A stretch of DNA of 64,000 nt. Origin: CBDCGV01 sp965216955 (GTDB lineage: Bacteria > Bacteroidota > Bacteroidia > Chitinophagales > JADIYW01). The notes beneath the pieces were generated by a model. It was not told the DNA's origin, ran no database searches, and saw nothing but the letters and a program-made list of their open reading frames with translations. This document shows positions 35,147 through 44,080 of this stretch, piece by piece (positions within the stretch are counted from its first letter, which is position 1; each line of letters starts with the position of its first letter). Both the position numbers and the translations under genes were made by a program. The DNA lies in the NCBI GenBank assembly GCA_965216955.1, contig CBDCGV010000017.1, positions 1-64,000 of the forward strand, written 5' to 3'.

Positions 35147-35765
35147 GTATTTAATTTTTCTCTTTTGCATTACTATAATTTCAGCTTGTACCAATCCAAA
35201 AAAAAGGCTCCCTTATTATAATGGAAAGGCATTTACTCCAGAATGGAACTCAAAAAAACATGAACAGCACAAGATTCAACCCTTTAGTTTTACTAACCAA
35301 AATGGAAATGAGATAACTCATCACACTTTTAAAAATAAAATTTACATTGCTAATTTCTTTTTTACGACTTGTCCGGGGATATGTCCAAAAATGGAAGTTA
35401 GGATGAGTGAGTTACAAGATTTTTTCATAGATGATGATGAAGTACTCTTCCTTTCTCATTCTGTTACTCCTGAGATTGATTCAGTATCAGTTTTGAAAAG
35501 ATACGCTGATGACCATAAAATTATCACGCATAAATGGCATTTAATAACAGGTCATAGAGATGAATTGTATCGTCATGCTCGTTTCTCCTATTTTGCTGAT
35601 GAAGACTTTGGTAAAACCTATTCTCCAGAAGAAGATTTTATCCATACCGAAAATTTTTATTTAATTGACAAAAAAAGAAGAATAAGGGGGGTGTATAACG
35701 GTACACTTAAAATAGAGATGAAGAGAATAATAGAAGATATTACTGCATTAAAAAAAGAAAATTAA
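35139..35765 (+). CDS. SCO1/SenC family copper-binding lipoprotein
   Basis: 208 residues. Lipobox at Cys17 (IISAC). Thioredoxin-like fold with the copper-binding CxxxC in TTCPGICPKM and the third ligand His in EEDFIHTENFYLID, as in SCO proteins that metallate the CuA site of cytochrome oxidase. HKWHLITGHRDELY is the family's middle motif. Last gene of a YHYH-MORN-SCO cluster; its end overlaps the convergent cvpA-like gene by four bases. Confidence 0.88.
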   Translation: MNKYLIFLFCITIISACTNPKKRLPYYNGKAFTPEWNSKKHEQHKIQPFSFTNQNGNEITHHTFKNKIYIANFFFTTCPGICPKMEVRMSELQDFFIDDDEVLFLSHSVTPEIDSVSVLKRYADDHKIITHKWHLITGHRDELYRHARFSYFADEDFGKTYSPEEDFIHTENFYLIDKKRRIRGVYNGTLKIEMKRIIEDITALKKEN

Positions 35766-36304
35766 GACGCTGATGCCTCCGAAACTTGTTTAAAAAGCTC
35801 ATTAAACCCTTCAAACACTTCCTTTAAACTTGGAAGTATTACAGAAAAAATCTTAAAAACTGAAGGTCCTAGCTCAATTAGAAAAGGGTAAATTATTGAT
35901 GAAGTCAACAATTGATTACCATTAATAATGTTGTTTTTTTCTAAAAAGAAAATGCCTAAAGAAAAAGCTACTAATGGAATAATACACCAAATCACCCCCC
36001 CAGCAATCTTATTAAAAAAATTCAAATAGAGGGTCTTCAATATCTTTTCAATAACCCAACTAACTAGCTTAAAAGCAATAATAATCCCAATAAAAAGTAT
36101 TCCAAAAGCAATTAAGACTAATACCTTAGGATTTAAGGTAATGGTCGCTGCAAGCTTTACAGATAAAGGATAACTTAGATGAAAAGCTGCTATAATACCA
36201 ATCAACAAGGCAACCAATGAAATAACAGATCTAATAATGCCTTCTCTAAAACCTTTATAAAAGGCAATTAATGAAGCAATCAAAAAAGCAATATCAAGTC
36301 CCAC
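35762..36304 (-). CDS. CvpA family inner membrane protein
   Basis: 180 residues with four predicted transmembrane helices. The N-terminal motif DIAFLIASLIAFYKGFREGIIRS is close to the CvpA signature (D...G...G...G). The C-terminal part is a soluble amphipathic helix (LPSLKEVFEGFNELFKQV). CvpA was linked to colicin V export and later to envelope stress and DNA-related operons; function here is unknown. It follows the YqeY gene by 16 bases. Confidence 0.83.
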   Translation of the reverse strand: MGLDIAFLIASLIAFYKGFREGIIRSVISLVALLIGIIAAFHLSYPLSVKLAATITLNPKVLVLIAFGILFIGIIIAFKLVSWVIEKILKTLYLNFFNKIAGGVIWCIIPLVAFSLGIFFLEKNNIINGNQLLTSSIIYPFLIELGPSVFKIFSVILPSLKEVFEGFNELFKQVSEASAS

Positions 36305-36320
36305 AAAAAATAAGTAATAA

Positions 36321-36773
36321 CTATGAAGAAAGTAATGTTCTCACTAAAGAAGAAATACGTTTACCATCTGCTTTACCAGATAACGCTTTAGTTGCTAAAC
36401 CCATAACTTTTCCCATTTCTTTTGGTGAAGACGCTCCAACTTTAGTAATAATCTCTTGCAAAACACTCTTTAGATCTTCATCATTCATTTGAGCAGGTAA
36501 AAATGTATCCAGAATCTCTATTTCTTCTATCTCTTTTTTTGCTAATTCACTTCGACCGCTTTTCTCATAAATATCTACAGAATCTTGTCGTTGTTTTTTC
36601 ATTTTTTGAAGGATTTTTAACTCCCTCTCTTCCGTTAATTTGTCCGCTGCCCCTTTCTCCGTTTTCGCGAGTAAGAAAGCCGATTTAATAGCCCTTAGCG
36701 TTCGAAGTTTTACTTCTTCTTTTGCCAACATAGCAGCCTTTATATGCGCATTAATTTCTTTGTCTAAACTCAT
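36321..36773 (-). CDS. GatB/YqeY domain protein
   Basis: 150 residues of all-helical structure: AHIKAAMLAKEEVKLRTLRAIKSAFL, then the YqeY core around ERELKILQKMKKQRQDSVDIYEKSGR, LAKKEIEEIEILDTFLPAQM and the C-terminal KVMGLATKALSGKADGKRISSLV. This is the tail domain of GatB as a free protein; it is thought to bind tRNA. It lies between the cvpA-like and DUF4834-like genes, co-directional with carB. Confidence 0.9.
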   Translation of the reverse strand: MSLDKEINAHIKAAMLAKEEVKLRTLRAIKSAFLLAKTEKGAADKLTEERELKILQKMKKQRQDSVDIYEKSGRSELAKKEIEEIEILDTFLPAQMNDEDLKSVLQEIITKVGASSPKEMGKVMGLATKALSGKADGKRISSLVRTLLSS

Positions 36774-36788
36774 GAATATTGTTTATAA

Positions 36789-36959
36789 TTACTCCACTTC
36801 CTCGTAATCAATGTATTCTCCATCGTCATCGGCATTGTTTTGAACTGAAATATCTCCCTCCTTTTTTTCATTTGAAACTTGAGATGAAGATGTAAATAGC
36901 TTTTTGATGTAGGAATATCCTATAAAAGCTAGGACGATATATAAAATTAATCGCAACAA
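36789..36959 (-). CDS. Small DUF4834-like membrane protein downstream of carB
   Basis: About 55 residues, read directly: LRLILYIVLAFIGYSYIKKLF gives one N-terminal membrane helix, then a Ser/Lys-rich linker, and the acidic C terminus GEYIDYEEVE. The YIDYEEV ending is the hallmark I associate with DUF4834. The start is one of two tandem TTG codons (36959 or 36956); no ATG is available. It is in the same frame as carB and begins two codons after the carB TAA. Function unknown. Confidence 0.7.
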   Translation of the reverse strand: MLRLILYIVLAFIGYSYIKKLFTSSSQVSNEKKEGDISVQNNADDDGEYIDYEEVE

Positions 36960-36965
36960 ATTACA

Positions 36966-39785
36966 TTACTTACTTAGATACATCGAACGCTTACTATACA
37001 ATTCTCTAAAGTAAGGATCCTTTAAATCTTTAATAAAATAAATTGCTTCCCCTGTCGATTTCATTTCCGGTCCTAATTCTTTATTGACATTTGGAAACTT
37101 ATTAAAAGAAAATACTGGTTCTTTTATAGCGTATCCTTCAAGTTTTTCTACAAACTCAAAGTCTTTTAGTTTATGCGTTCCAATCATTACTTTGGTTGCA
37201 ACATTTAAATACGGAATCTGATAGGCTTTGCAAATAAAAGGGGTTGTTCTTGATGCGCGTGGATTCGCTTCTATAACAAAAACCTTATCGTCCTTTATTG
37301 CAAACTGTATATTTATCAATCCTTTAATTTTTAAAGCATGTGCTAATTGTGCAGCATACTCACTCATTTTATCGATTACATGCTTTGACATATCAAATGG
37401 AGGTAAAACCGAATTTGAATCTCCAGAATGAATTCCTGCAGGTTCAATATGTTCCATAATACCCATAACTTGAACATCTTCACCATCACATATCGCATCT
37501 ATTTCTGCTTCAACCGCCCTATCTAAAAAATGATCTATCAGAATAACATTTCCAGGAATGTGTTTTAACAAATCAATCACAGCTCTTTCTAACTCTGCAT
37601 CGTTGATGACAATCTTCATACGTTGACCACCTAAAACATATGATGGCCTCACCAATACCGGATATCCCACTTCGTTAGCTACTTTAAGTGCTTCATCAGC
37701 AGAAGTAGCTGTTCCATATTTTGGATATGGAATCCCCAGCTCCTTCAACAAATCTGAAAAACGACCACGATCTTCAGCTAAATCCATATGCTCAAAATCT
37801 GTACCTATGATCTTATAACCATAATTGGATATTTTTTCAGACAATTTCAATGCTGTTTGTCCTCCAAGCTGAACAATCACCCCCTCAGGTTTTTCTAAAT
37901 CTAAAATCTCTTTAATATGCTCCCAAAAGATAGGCTCAAAATATAATTTATCTGCTATATCAAAATCTGTAGAAACGGTTTCAGGGTTGCAATTTACCAT
38001 GATGGCCTCATAGCCAATTTCCTTAATGGCATTAATACCATGCACACAGCAATAATCAAACTCTATACCTTGCCCAATTCTGTTTGGCCCAGCACCTAAA
38101 ACAACAATTTTCTTTTTATCAGAAACGATACTCTCATTTTCATCATCAAATGTAGAATAGAAATAAGGTGTTTGTGCTTCAAATTCTGCTGCACATGTGT
38201 CCACCATTTTGTATGCTCTCGTTAAACCAATTTCTCTCCTTCTTTTATACACTTCCTCTTCATCTATTCTTCCCAGCAAATAGGCTAATTGCTCATCTGA
38301 GTACCCCCATTTTTTAGCTTTTTCCAATGTCTCAACAGGAATATTTTGAATGGAATATTGACGTACTTCTTTTTCAAAATTTACTAAATCCTGAATCTGC
38401 ATTAAATACCAATTATCCATACCGGTCAGTTTTTGTATGGTATGAATTGGAATCCCTATTTCTATAGCATCTTTTAAAATAAAAACACGATCCCAAGAAG
38501 CATTTTCAAGGCCATCTAGAATATCTTGTGTTCTGGTCCATGATTTGCCATCTGCACCTAAGCCAATCTTATTATTTTCTAAAGATTGACACGCTTTTTG
38601 AAGCGCTTCTTTAAAAGATCGACCAATCCCCATTACTTCTCCAACAGATTTCATCTGTAACCCTAGAGTCGTATCTGCTCCCTTAAACTTATCAAAATTC
38701 CACCTAGGGATTTTCACAATAACATAGTCTAGTGCCGGCTCAAAATATGCAGAAGTTGTCTTAGTAATTTGATTGCTGAGCTCATCTAAATTATAACCTA
38801 TAGCCAGTTTAGCCGCAATCTTTGCAATAGGATAGCCCGTAGCTTTAGAAGCTAACGCAGAAGACCTTGAAACTCGCGGATTAATTTCTATAACGATAAT
38901 TTCTTCTGTCTCTGGGTTTACAGAAAACTGAACATTACACCCTCCTGAAAATTTCCCTAACGAACGCATCATTAAAATCGCCTGATTCCTCATTTCCTGA
39001 AAAACGGGATCGGATAATGTCATTGCTGGAGCAACCGTAATGGAATCTCCTGTATGAATCCCCATTGGATCCATATTTTCAACCGTACAAATAATCACTA
39101 CATTATCATTATTATCTCTAAGCAACTCTAATTCATATTCTTTCCAACCCAAAACAGCTTTATCAATCAATACTTCATGGGTTGGGGATGCTTGCAAACC
39201 TCTTGATAAGGACTCTTCAAAATCTTCCTTATTATGAACCAATCCACCACCAAAACCGCCTAGTGTATATGAAGGGCGAATAACCAATGGAAAGCCTAGT
39301 TTTTGAGCGGCATCTTTCCCTTCCAACATCGAATTAGCAATAATAGATGGGGCCACTGAAGTTCCCAACTTACCCATCAATTTTCGAAATTCCTCTCGAT
39401 TCTCTGTCAACTCTATAGCATCTATATCGACACCAATAGTTTTTACATTGTATTTGTCCCACAATCCAACTTCTTCTGCTTCTTTGCAGAGGTTTAAACC
39501 TGTTTGCCCTCCCATAGTAGGTAAAACACTGTCAATCTGTGGATGATTAATTAATATTTCTTCCAAAGATTCTACCGTAAGTGGTTTCAAATAAACGTGA
39601 TCAGCAGTAAGTGGATCCGTCATAATGGTAGCAGGATTGCTGTTTATTAAAGTAACTTCAATCCCTTCTTCCCTTAATGATCTGGAAGCTTGAGTTCCAG
39701 AATAATCAAATTCGCATGCCTGTCCAATGATAATAGGACCGCTGCCAATAATTAGTACCGATTTAATAGATGTATCTTTAGGCAT
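36966..39785 (-). CDS. carB: Carbamoyl-phosphate synthase large subunit, without the MGS domain
   Basis: Makes carbamoyl phosphate from bicarbonate, ATP and ammonia supplied by CarA, feeding arginine and pyrimidine synthesis. The 939 residues hold both ATP-grasp halves: the N-terminal synthetase begins SVLIIGSGPIIIGQACEFDYSG, with FPLVIRPSYTLGGFGGG; the second begins KKIVVLGAGPNRIGQGIEFDY, with YPVLVRPSYVLGGQRM. The protein stops at YFRELYSKRSMYLSK, where the C-terminal methylglyoxal-synthase-like allosteric domain (about 130 residues in E. coli) would begin; I expect this short form in Flavobacteriia. carA is not in the window. A TATATTTG element lies 34 bases upstream. Confidence 0.95.
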   Translation of the reverse strand: MPKDTSIKSVLIIGSGPIIIGQACEFDYSGTQASRSLREEGIEVTLINSNPATIMTDPLTADHVYLKPLTVESLEEILINHPQIDSVLPTMGGQTGLNLCKEAEEVGLWDKYNVKTIGVDIDAIELTENREEFRKLMGKLGTSVAPSIIANSMLEGKDAAQKLGFPLVIRPSYTLGGFGGGLVHNKEDFEESLSRGLQASPTHEVLIDKAVLGWKEYELELLRDNNDNVVIICTVENMDPMGIHTGDSITVAPAMTLSDPVFQEMRNQAILMMRSLGKFSGGCNVQFSVNPETEEIIVIEINPRVSRSSALASKATGYPIAKIAAKLAIGYNLDELSNQITKTTSAYFEPALDYVIVKIPRWNFDKFKGADTTLGLQMKSVGEVMGIGRSFKEALQKACQSLENNKIGLGADGKSWTRTQDILDGLENASWDRVFILKDAIEIGIPIHTIQKLTGMDNWYLMQIQDLVNFEKEVRQYSIQNIPVETLEKAKKWGYSDEQLAYLLGRIDEEEVYKRRREIGLTRAYKMVDTCAAEFEAQTPYFYSTFDDENESIVSDKKKIVVLGAGPNRIGQGIEFDYCCVHGINAIKEIGYEAIMVNCNPETVSTDFDIADKLYFEPIFWEHIKEILDLEKPEGVIVQLGGQTALKLSEKISNYGYKIIGTDFEHMDLAEDRGRFSDLLKELGIPYPKYGTATSADEALKVANEVGYPVLVRPSYVLGGQRMKIVINDAELERAVIDLLKHIPGNVILIDHFLDRAVEAEIDAICDGEDVQVMGIMEHIEPAGIHSGDSNSVLPPFDMSKHVIDKMSEYAAQLAHALKIKGLINIQFAIKDDKVFVIEANPRASRTTPFICKAYQIPYLNVATKVMIGTHKLKDFEFVEKLEGYAIKEPVFSFNKFPNVNKELGPEMKSTGEAIYFIKDLKDPYFRELYSKRSMYLSK

Positions 39786-39818
39786 TAAATGAGAAAATTA
39801 GCCGTTATAAAATTGAGG

Positions 39819-39826
39819 CAAATATA
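39819..39826 (-). promoter_or_regulatory. -7 promoter element of carB
   Basis: TATATTTG on the minus strand matches TAnnTTTG exactly, about 35 bases before the carB ATG. No TTG at the expected -33 spacing. Confidence 0.5.
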
Positions 39827-39883
39827 ATGGTTTTAATTAGCTATTTGATGTTTATATGAAGAAGAAAAGTAAAGTTAAAATAC

Positions 39884-42241
39884 GTGAGATTTTTTAACGG
39901 CTTATTTAAGTCCATTTTTATAATTTGTTTTTTGATATTTCAATCAAAAATAGTCCACTCAAATCACCTGGCTGGAGGTGAAATCATTCTTGAATGTAAT
40001 GGAAATGGCCAATTTAATATGACGTTATATCAATACAGAGATTGTAATGATGGAGGACTTATAGAAGGAAATAATGACTTGTCATCAATTATATTAATAG
40101 TAGACTTAGACAACCCAAGTGGCAATTATGACAAATATGAATTCGATAAAATTGAAGAAAAAGAAATACCTCCAAATGATTTAGGGCCCTGTTTAGACAA
40201 TAACAATCCTGTTTGTATAAATAGAGCAACTTTTTCAGGAATAATCAATTTACCACAAAATATAAATGGGTATAAAATTATAAATCAAAGATGCTGTAGA
40301 AACAATGGAATATCTAACATCAACGATCCCAGCAGTGTGGGTTCAACCTATCAGCTGTTTGTTTCTCAAAATTTAGTTCGGGATTGTAATTTTGGAAATA
40401 CTCCCTTGTCTTTAAAATTTAATCAATTCCCTTCTATTCAATTATGCGCTTTGTCAACTTTAGAAATTGATCATTCAGCAACCATGTCTTTTTCTGACAC
40501 TATCAACTATAGCATATGTACACCATTTAATGGTGGCTCCCCTGATGAGCCTGCACCTACAGAATTGTTGCCTTATTCAAAGATCAATTATGACAATGGC
40601 TTTAGTGAGTTCAGCCCTTTAGGAATAACCTCTACTATCAGTATCGATAGTAGCGGTAAATTGAGCGTCAACCCTGAAAGAGAAGGTCGTTATATGGTAG
40701 GTATTTGCGCAGAAGCCTACAAAAATGGAAGCCTATATGGGTCTATTCAAAGAGATTTTCAATTCAACGTTTATTTTTGTGAAGGCCCCACCGCTCAAAC
40801 GGATGCTCCATCTTATAAAAACTGTATAGACTCTACCATTACATTTAAAAGCTTGAGTGTCGCCAACAATTACTTTTGGGATTTTGGAGTGGCTTCTATT
40901 TCTACAGACACTTCATTTTCTAAAGAAGTTTCATTTACCTATCCAGATAGCGGCACCTATTATGTAAAACACTTTATAAATGTTGGCGAGCAATGTGAGG
41001 ATTCTGTTGAAGTCCCTGTTTTTATCTACCCAACATTAGGTGCAGATTTTAATGTAGTTGAAACATGTATCTATGATTCTACTATTTTTAATGATGCCTC
41101 CTTTTCAAGCTATAATGATATTATACAATGGAGCTGGGATTTAGGAAATGGAAACACGGCATTTGAAGCCAATCCAAAAGCTCTTTTTACTATCGAAGGA
41201 TTTTATGATGTAACGTTAGCTATTACTACCAAAAAAGGGTGTCAAGATACTATTCAAAAAGAGATTGAAGCATATCCCATACCTACTGCTGACTTTAATA
41301 ACAATGACGCCTGTTTAAATATAAACTACACTTTTGAAAACTTAAGTAATGTCCCTGATGGTATTCAACAACAATTTTGGCAAATTAACAACTCCCCCAT
41401 TTCTTCTGATGAAAACCCCAACTACATTTTTAATTCAATAGACACTTTTCTAACAACACTTATTGTCCAGTCTAATAATAACTGTTTTGATACTATCTCT
41501 AAATCAATCATTGTTAGGCCTCCTATAAAAAGTGATTTCATCACTTCAAGCGACACTATTTGCTCCTCACAAATTGCTTCATTTATTAATAATTCAAGCG
41601 GATACTTAGCAAGGTCAGAATGGCTATTTGGTGATGGAACCTCGAGTAATCTTTTTGAACCAGTTCATGTTTATAGTGTAGCTGGAAATTATCAGGTCCA
41701 ACTGAATTCATATAGTGCTGTTTGTCCAGCTGATTCTATCAAAAAAATTATAACCGTGAAACCAACACCCGATGCTTCTCTTGGTAACAATAGAGACCTT
41801 TGTGATGGGACTGTTGAATACATTAAAGTAAATAATCGAAACAATGGAAATGTCCTTTGGTCAACTGGAGCAACCACAGATTCTATCCCAATAACTAATC
41901 AATTAACAAGGCTAAATGTAAGAATTGAAAAAGATGGATGCACAAATAGTGACTTTATATATATTAGTAATAAGTGTGATGTATATATACCAACAGCATT
42001 TGCCCCAGATGGTGTAAATAATACTTTCAATGTGATCGATGAAAATATTAAAGATTATACGTTAAGTATTTTTGATAAATGGGGAGAATGCATTTTTTCG
42101 ACTAATAGCTTTGACGTATCTTGGGATGGAACATATAGAAATAAACCTATGACAATGGATAAATATATATATGCTGTTGAAGGGCATAAAGAGGATGGCA
42201 CCTATTTTAAACTGAGAGGCTCTTTAGTTTTATTACGTTAA
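39884..42241 (+). CDS. T9SS type B secreted protein with PKD-like domains
   Basis: 785 residues. GTG start, signal peptide (FIICFLIFQSKIVHS), then a Cys-containing N-terminal domain, followed by PKD-like domains (NNYFWDFGV ... FTYPDSGTYYVK; WSWDLGNGNTAFEANPK; SEWLFGDGTSSNLFEPVHVYS). The C terminus (YIPTAFAPDGVNNTFNVID ... LSIFDKWGECIFST ... WDGTYRNKPM) is the gliding-motility-associated type B sorting domain recognised by the type IX system. Surface adhesin or structural role is inferred. Monocistronic between carB and glnA. Confidence 0.86.
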   Translation: MRFFNGLFKSIFIICFLIFQSKIVHSNHLAGGEIILECNGNGQFNMTLYQYRDCNDGGLIEGNNDLSSIILIVDLDNPSGNYDKYEFDKIEEKEIPPNDLGPCLDNNNPVCINRATFSGIINLPQNINGYKIINQRCCRNNGISNINDPSSVGSTYQLFVSQNLVRDCNFGNTPLSLKFNQFPSIQLCALSTLEIDHSATMSFSDTINYSICTPFNGGSPDEPAPTELLPYSKINYDNGFSEFSPLGITSTISIDSSGKLSVNPEREGRYMVGICAEAYKNGSLYGSIQRDFQFNVYFCEGPTAQTDAPSYKNCIDSTITFKSLSVANNYFWDFGVASISTDTSFSKEVSFTYPDSGTYYVKHFINVGEQCEDSVEVPVFIYPTLGADFNVVETCIYDSTIFNDASFSSYNDIIQWSWDLGNGNTAFEANPKALFTIEGFYDVTLAITTKKGCQDTIQKEIEAYPIPTADFNNNDACLNINYTFENLSNVPDGIQQQFWQINNSPISSDENPNYIFNSIDTFLTTLIVQSNNNCFDTISKSIIVRPPIKSDFITSSDTICSSQIASFINNSSGYLARSEWLFGDGTSSNLFEPVHVYSVAGNYQVQLNSYSAVCPADSIKKIITVKPTPDASLGNNRDLCDGTVEYIKVNNRNNGNVLWSTGATTDSIPITNQLTRLNVRIEKDGCTNSDFIYISNKCDVYIPTAFAPDGVNNTFNVIDENIKDYTLSIFDKWGECIFSTNSFDVSWDGTYRNKPMTMDKYIYAVEGHKEDGTYFKLRGSLVLLR

Positions 42242-42358
42242 ATCACGCCACCATGAACGCAAACGTTAATTTAACTATAATAAATTCGATTAATTTTTAC
42301 AAACAGATAAAAGTTTTTAAATTTATAGTACAATTTTTCATATAAAAAAAAATATAAA

Positions 42359-43381
42359 ATGACAAGAGTAAAATTGGAGTACATTTGGTTAGATGGGTAC
42401 TCTACACAAAACTTGAGAAGTAAAACAAAAGTTGAAGTACACGACAATTTTAAAGGAACTATAGAGGAATTAGACAATTGGTCATTTGACGGTAGTTCTA
42501 CTCAACAAGCTGAAGGAGGTTCTTCTGACTGTATTTTGAAACCAGTAAGCATTTATAAAGATCCTCATAGAAAAAATGGTTGGTTAGTAATGTGTGAAGT
42601 ACTGAATCCAGATGGCACACCACATGAATCAAACGGAAGGGCTACGATTGAAGATAATGATAATGACTTCTGGTTTGGGTTTGAGCAAGAGTACTTTATT
42701 ATGGATAGAGACACTCAATTACCTTTAGGATTCCCTCCAGGCGGATACCCAGGACCTCAAGGATTGTATTATTGTTCTGTTGGTGGCAGAAATACATGGG
42801 GAAGAGACTTAGTAGAAGAGCATGCTGATGCATGTATCGATATGGGCTTGAATTTTGAAGGTATTAATCAAGAAGTGGCAGCAGGTCAGTGGGAATTTCA
42901 AATTTTTGCTAAAGGTGCTAAAGAGGCTGGCGATCAAATTTGGATTGCGAGATATATTCTTCAAAGATTAACAGAAAAGCATGGTTATTATATTGAGTTT
43001 CATCCTAAACCAATTAAAGGAGATTGGAACGGATCAGGTATGCATGCCAATTTTTCAAATTCTGTATTAAGAGAATGTGGTGATGAGGCTACTTACAACA
43101 AAATTTGTGAAGCGTTTGGTGCTTCTCAAGAAGTAATAGATGCTCATATTGCTGTTTACGGTGAAGATAATGACATGCGTTTGACAGGTCATCATGAAAC
43201 ACAATCCATAGATAAATTCAGTTATGGAATTTCTGATAGAGGTGCTTCTATTCGTATTCCAATTGCAACTGTTGAAAGAGGATGGAAAGGATGGTTAGAA
43301 GACAGAAGACCTGCTTCTAATGGTGATCCATACAAAATTGCAGCAAGAATCATTAAAACAGTTAAGACTGCAGATGTTTAA
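42359..43381 (+). CDS. glnA: Glutamine synthetase, type II (eukaryote-like)
   Basis: Condenses ammonia with glutamate using ATP. 340 residues, short for a GSI and typical of GSII. Motifs are LEYIWLDGYSTQNLRSKTKV at the N terminus, SFDGSSTQQAEG, FGFEQEYFIM, GPQGLYYCSVGG-type loop (PGPQGLYYCS), EVAAGQWEFQI, DWNGSGMHANFS and LTGHHETQSI with the metal/ATP residues. A palindromic terminator follows. No adenylylation-loop motif of GSI is present. Confidence 0.95.
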   Translation: MTRVKLEYIWLDGYSTQNLRSKTKVEVHDNFKGTIEELDNWSFDGSSTQQAEGGSSDCILKPVSIYKDPHRKNGWLVMCEVLNPDGTPHESNGRATIEDNDNDFWFGFEQEYFIMDRDTQLPLGFPPGGYPGPQGLYYCSVGGRNTWGRDLVEEHADACIDMGLNFEGINQEVAAGQWEFQIFAKGAKEAGDQIWIARYILQRLTEKHGYYIEFHPKPIKGDWNGSGMHANFSNSVLRECGDEATYNKICEAFGASQEVIDAHIAVYGEDNDMRLTGHHETQSIDKFSYGISDRGASIRIPIATVERGWKGWLEDRRPASNGDPYKIAARIIKTVKTADV

Positions 43382-43405
43382 ATAAGCATTGTAATTTAAT
43401 AGAAT

Positions 43406-43439
43406 AAAAAAAGCCGTTGTAATTACAACGGCTTTTTTT
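43406..43439. terminator. Bidirectional terminator between glnA and the heptose genes
   Basis: GCCGTTGTAATTACAACGGC (43413-43432) is a perfect palindrome with A7 before and T7 after, so it can end both the plus-strand glnA and the minus-strand heptose operon, which converge here. Confidence 0.9.
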
Positions 43440-43465
43440 ATTCTATATACTATACTCGTAAACGA

Positions 43466-44080
43466 TTAGTTAATTCTCTCTTCATAGACCTTTCCATAAT
43501 TGGGACCATTCTCGCCGTGTAACTCCTTTATTAATGCTTGTTTTACCATATGTAAAACCACCATATGCACATCTTCAGTTACCTCCATATCCATAACTTT
43601 AGCATGGACAACTATGTCCGACATTTGGCCAATTTTTCCACCTTTAAATCCACACATTGCCACCGTTTTAACTCCCTGCTCTTTGGCATATTCCATTGCT
43701 TTAACAACGTTTTTAGAGTTGCCGCTTCCCGAAATACCAATTACTAAATCATCTTTAGATAGAAAGTTTTTCAATTGCTCAACAAAGACATCCTCCCAAC
43801 CTATATCATTAGCAATCGCAGCAAGCCCTGAATAGTTGTCATTTAAACAAATCATTTTGAAACGCTTTTCCAAACCATAGCTTGCTCCTTTTAAAAAGTC
43901 GCCACTCATATGTGAAGCAGTTCCTCCACTTCCCCCATTTCCAAATATATAAATAACACCATTTTTATTATAAGTGTTAAGCATTTCATTTTTTAACTGC
44001 TCCAACACCTCTAAATCAATGTTATCACAAGTAGATTTTAATAACTTTAGATACGCCCTAAACTGATCAATTGATACCAT
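43466..44080 (-). CDS. gmhA: Sedoheptulose-7-phosphate isomerase (phosphoheptose isomerase) GmhA
   Basis: Converts sedoheptulose 7-phosphate to D-glycero-D-manno-heptose 7-phosphate. 204 residues of SIS fold: FGNGGSGGTASHMSGDFLKG, VIGISGSGNSKNVV and EDVHMVVLHMVKQA with the substrate/metal His-Glu residues. First-step enzyme of the linked pathway. Its start overlaps the end of the kinase gene by 14 bases, and both are coupled to the fused gene, so all three form one operon. Confidence 0.88.
   Translation of the reverse strand: MVSIDQFRAYLKLLKSTCDNIDLEVLEQLKNEMLNTYNKNGVIYIFGNGGSGGTASHMSGDFLKGASYGLEKRFKMICLNDNYSGLAAIANDIGWEDVFVEQLKNFLSKDDLVIGISGSGNSKNVVKAMEYAKEQGVKTVAMCGFKGGKIGQMSDIVVHAKVMDMEVTEDVHMVVLHMVKQALIKELHGENGPNYGKVYEERIN

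Noticed and set aside
42254..42346. 30-codon Asn-rich ORF upstream of glnA (MNANVNLTIINS...)
   Set aside because: Considered as a leader peptide, but there is no terminator between it and glnA, and Asn/Ile richness is expected in AT-rich spacer DNA.
43413..43432. Perfect palindrome after glnA as an operator site
   Set aside because: Flanking A and T runs on both sides and position between converging genes make a bidirectional terminator the simpler reading.
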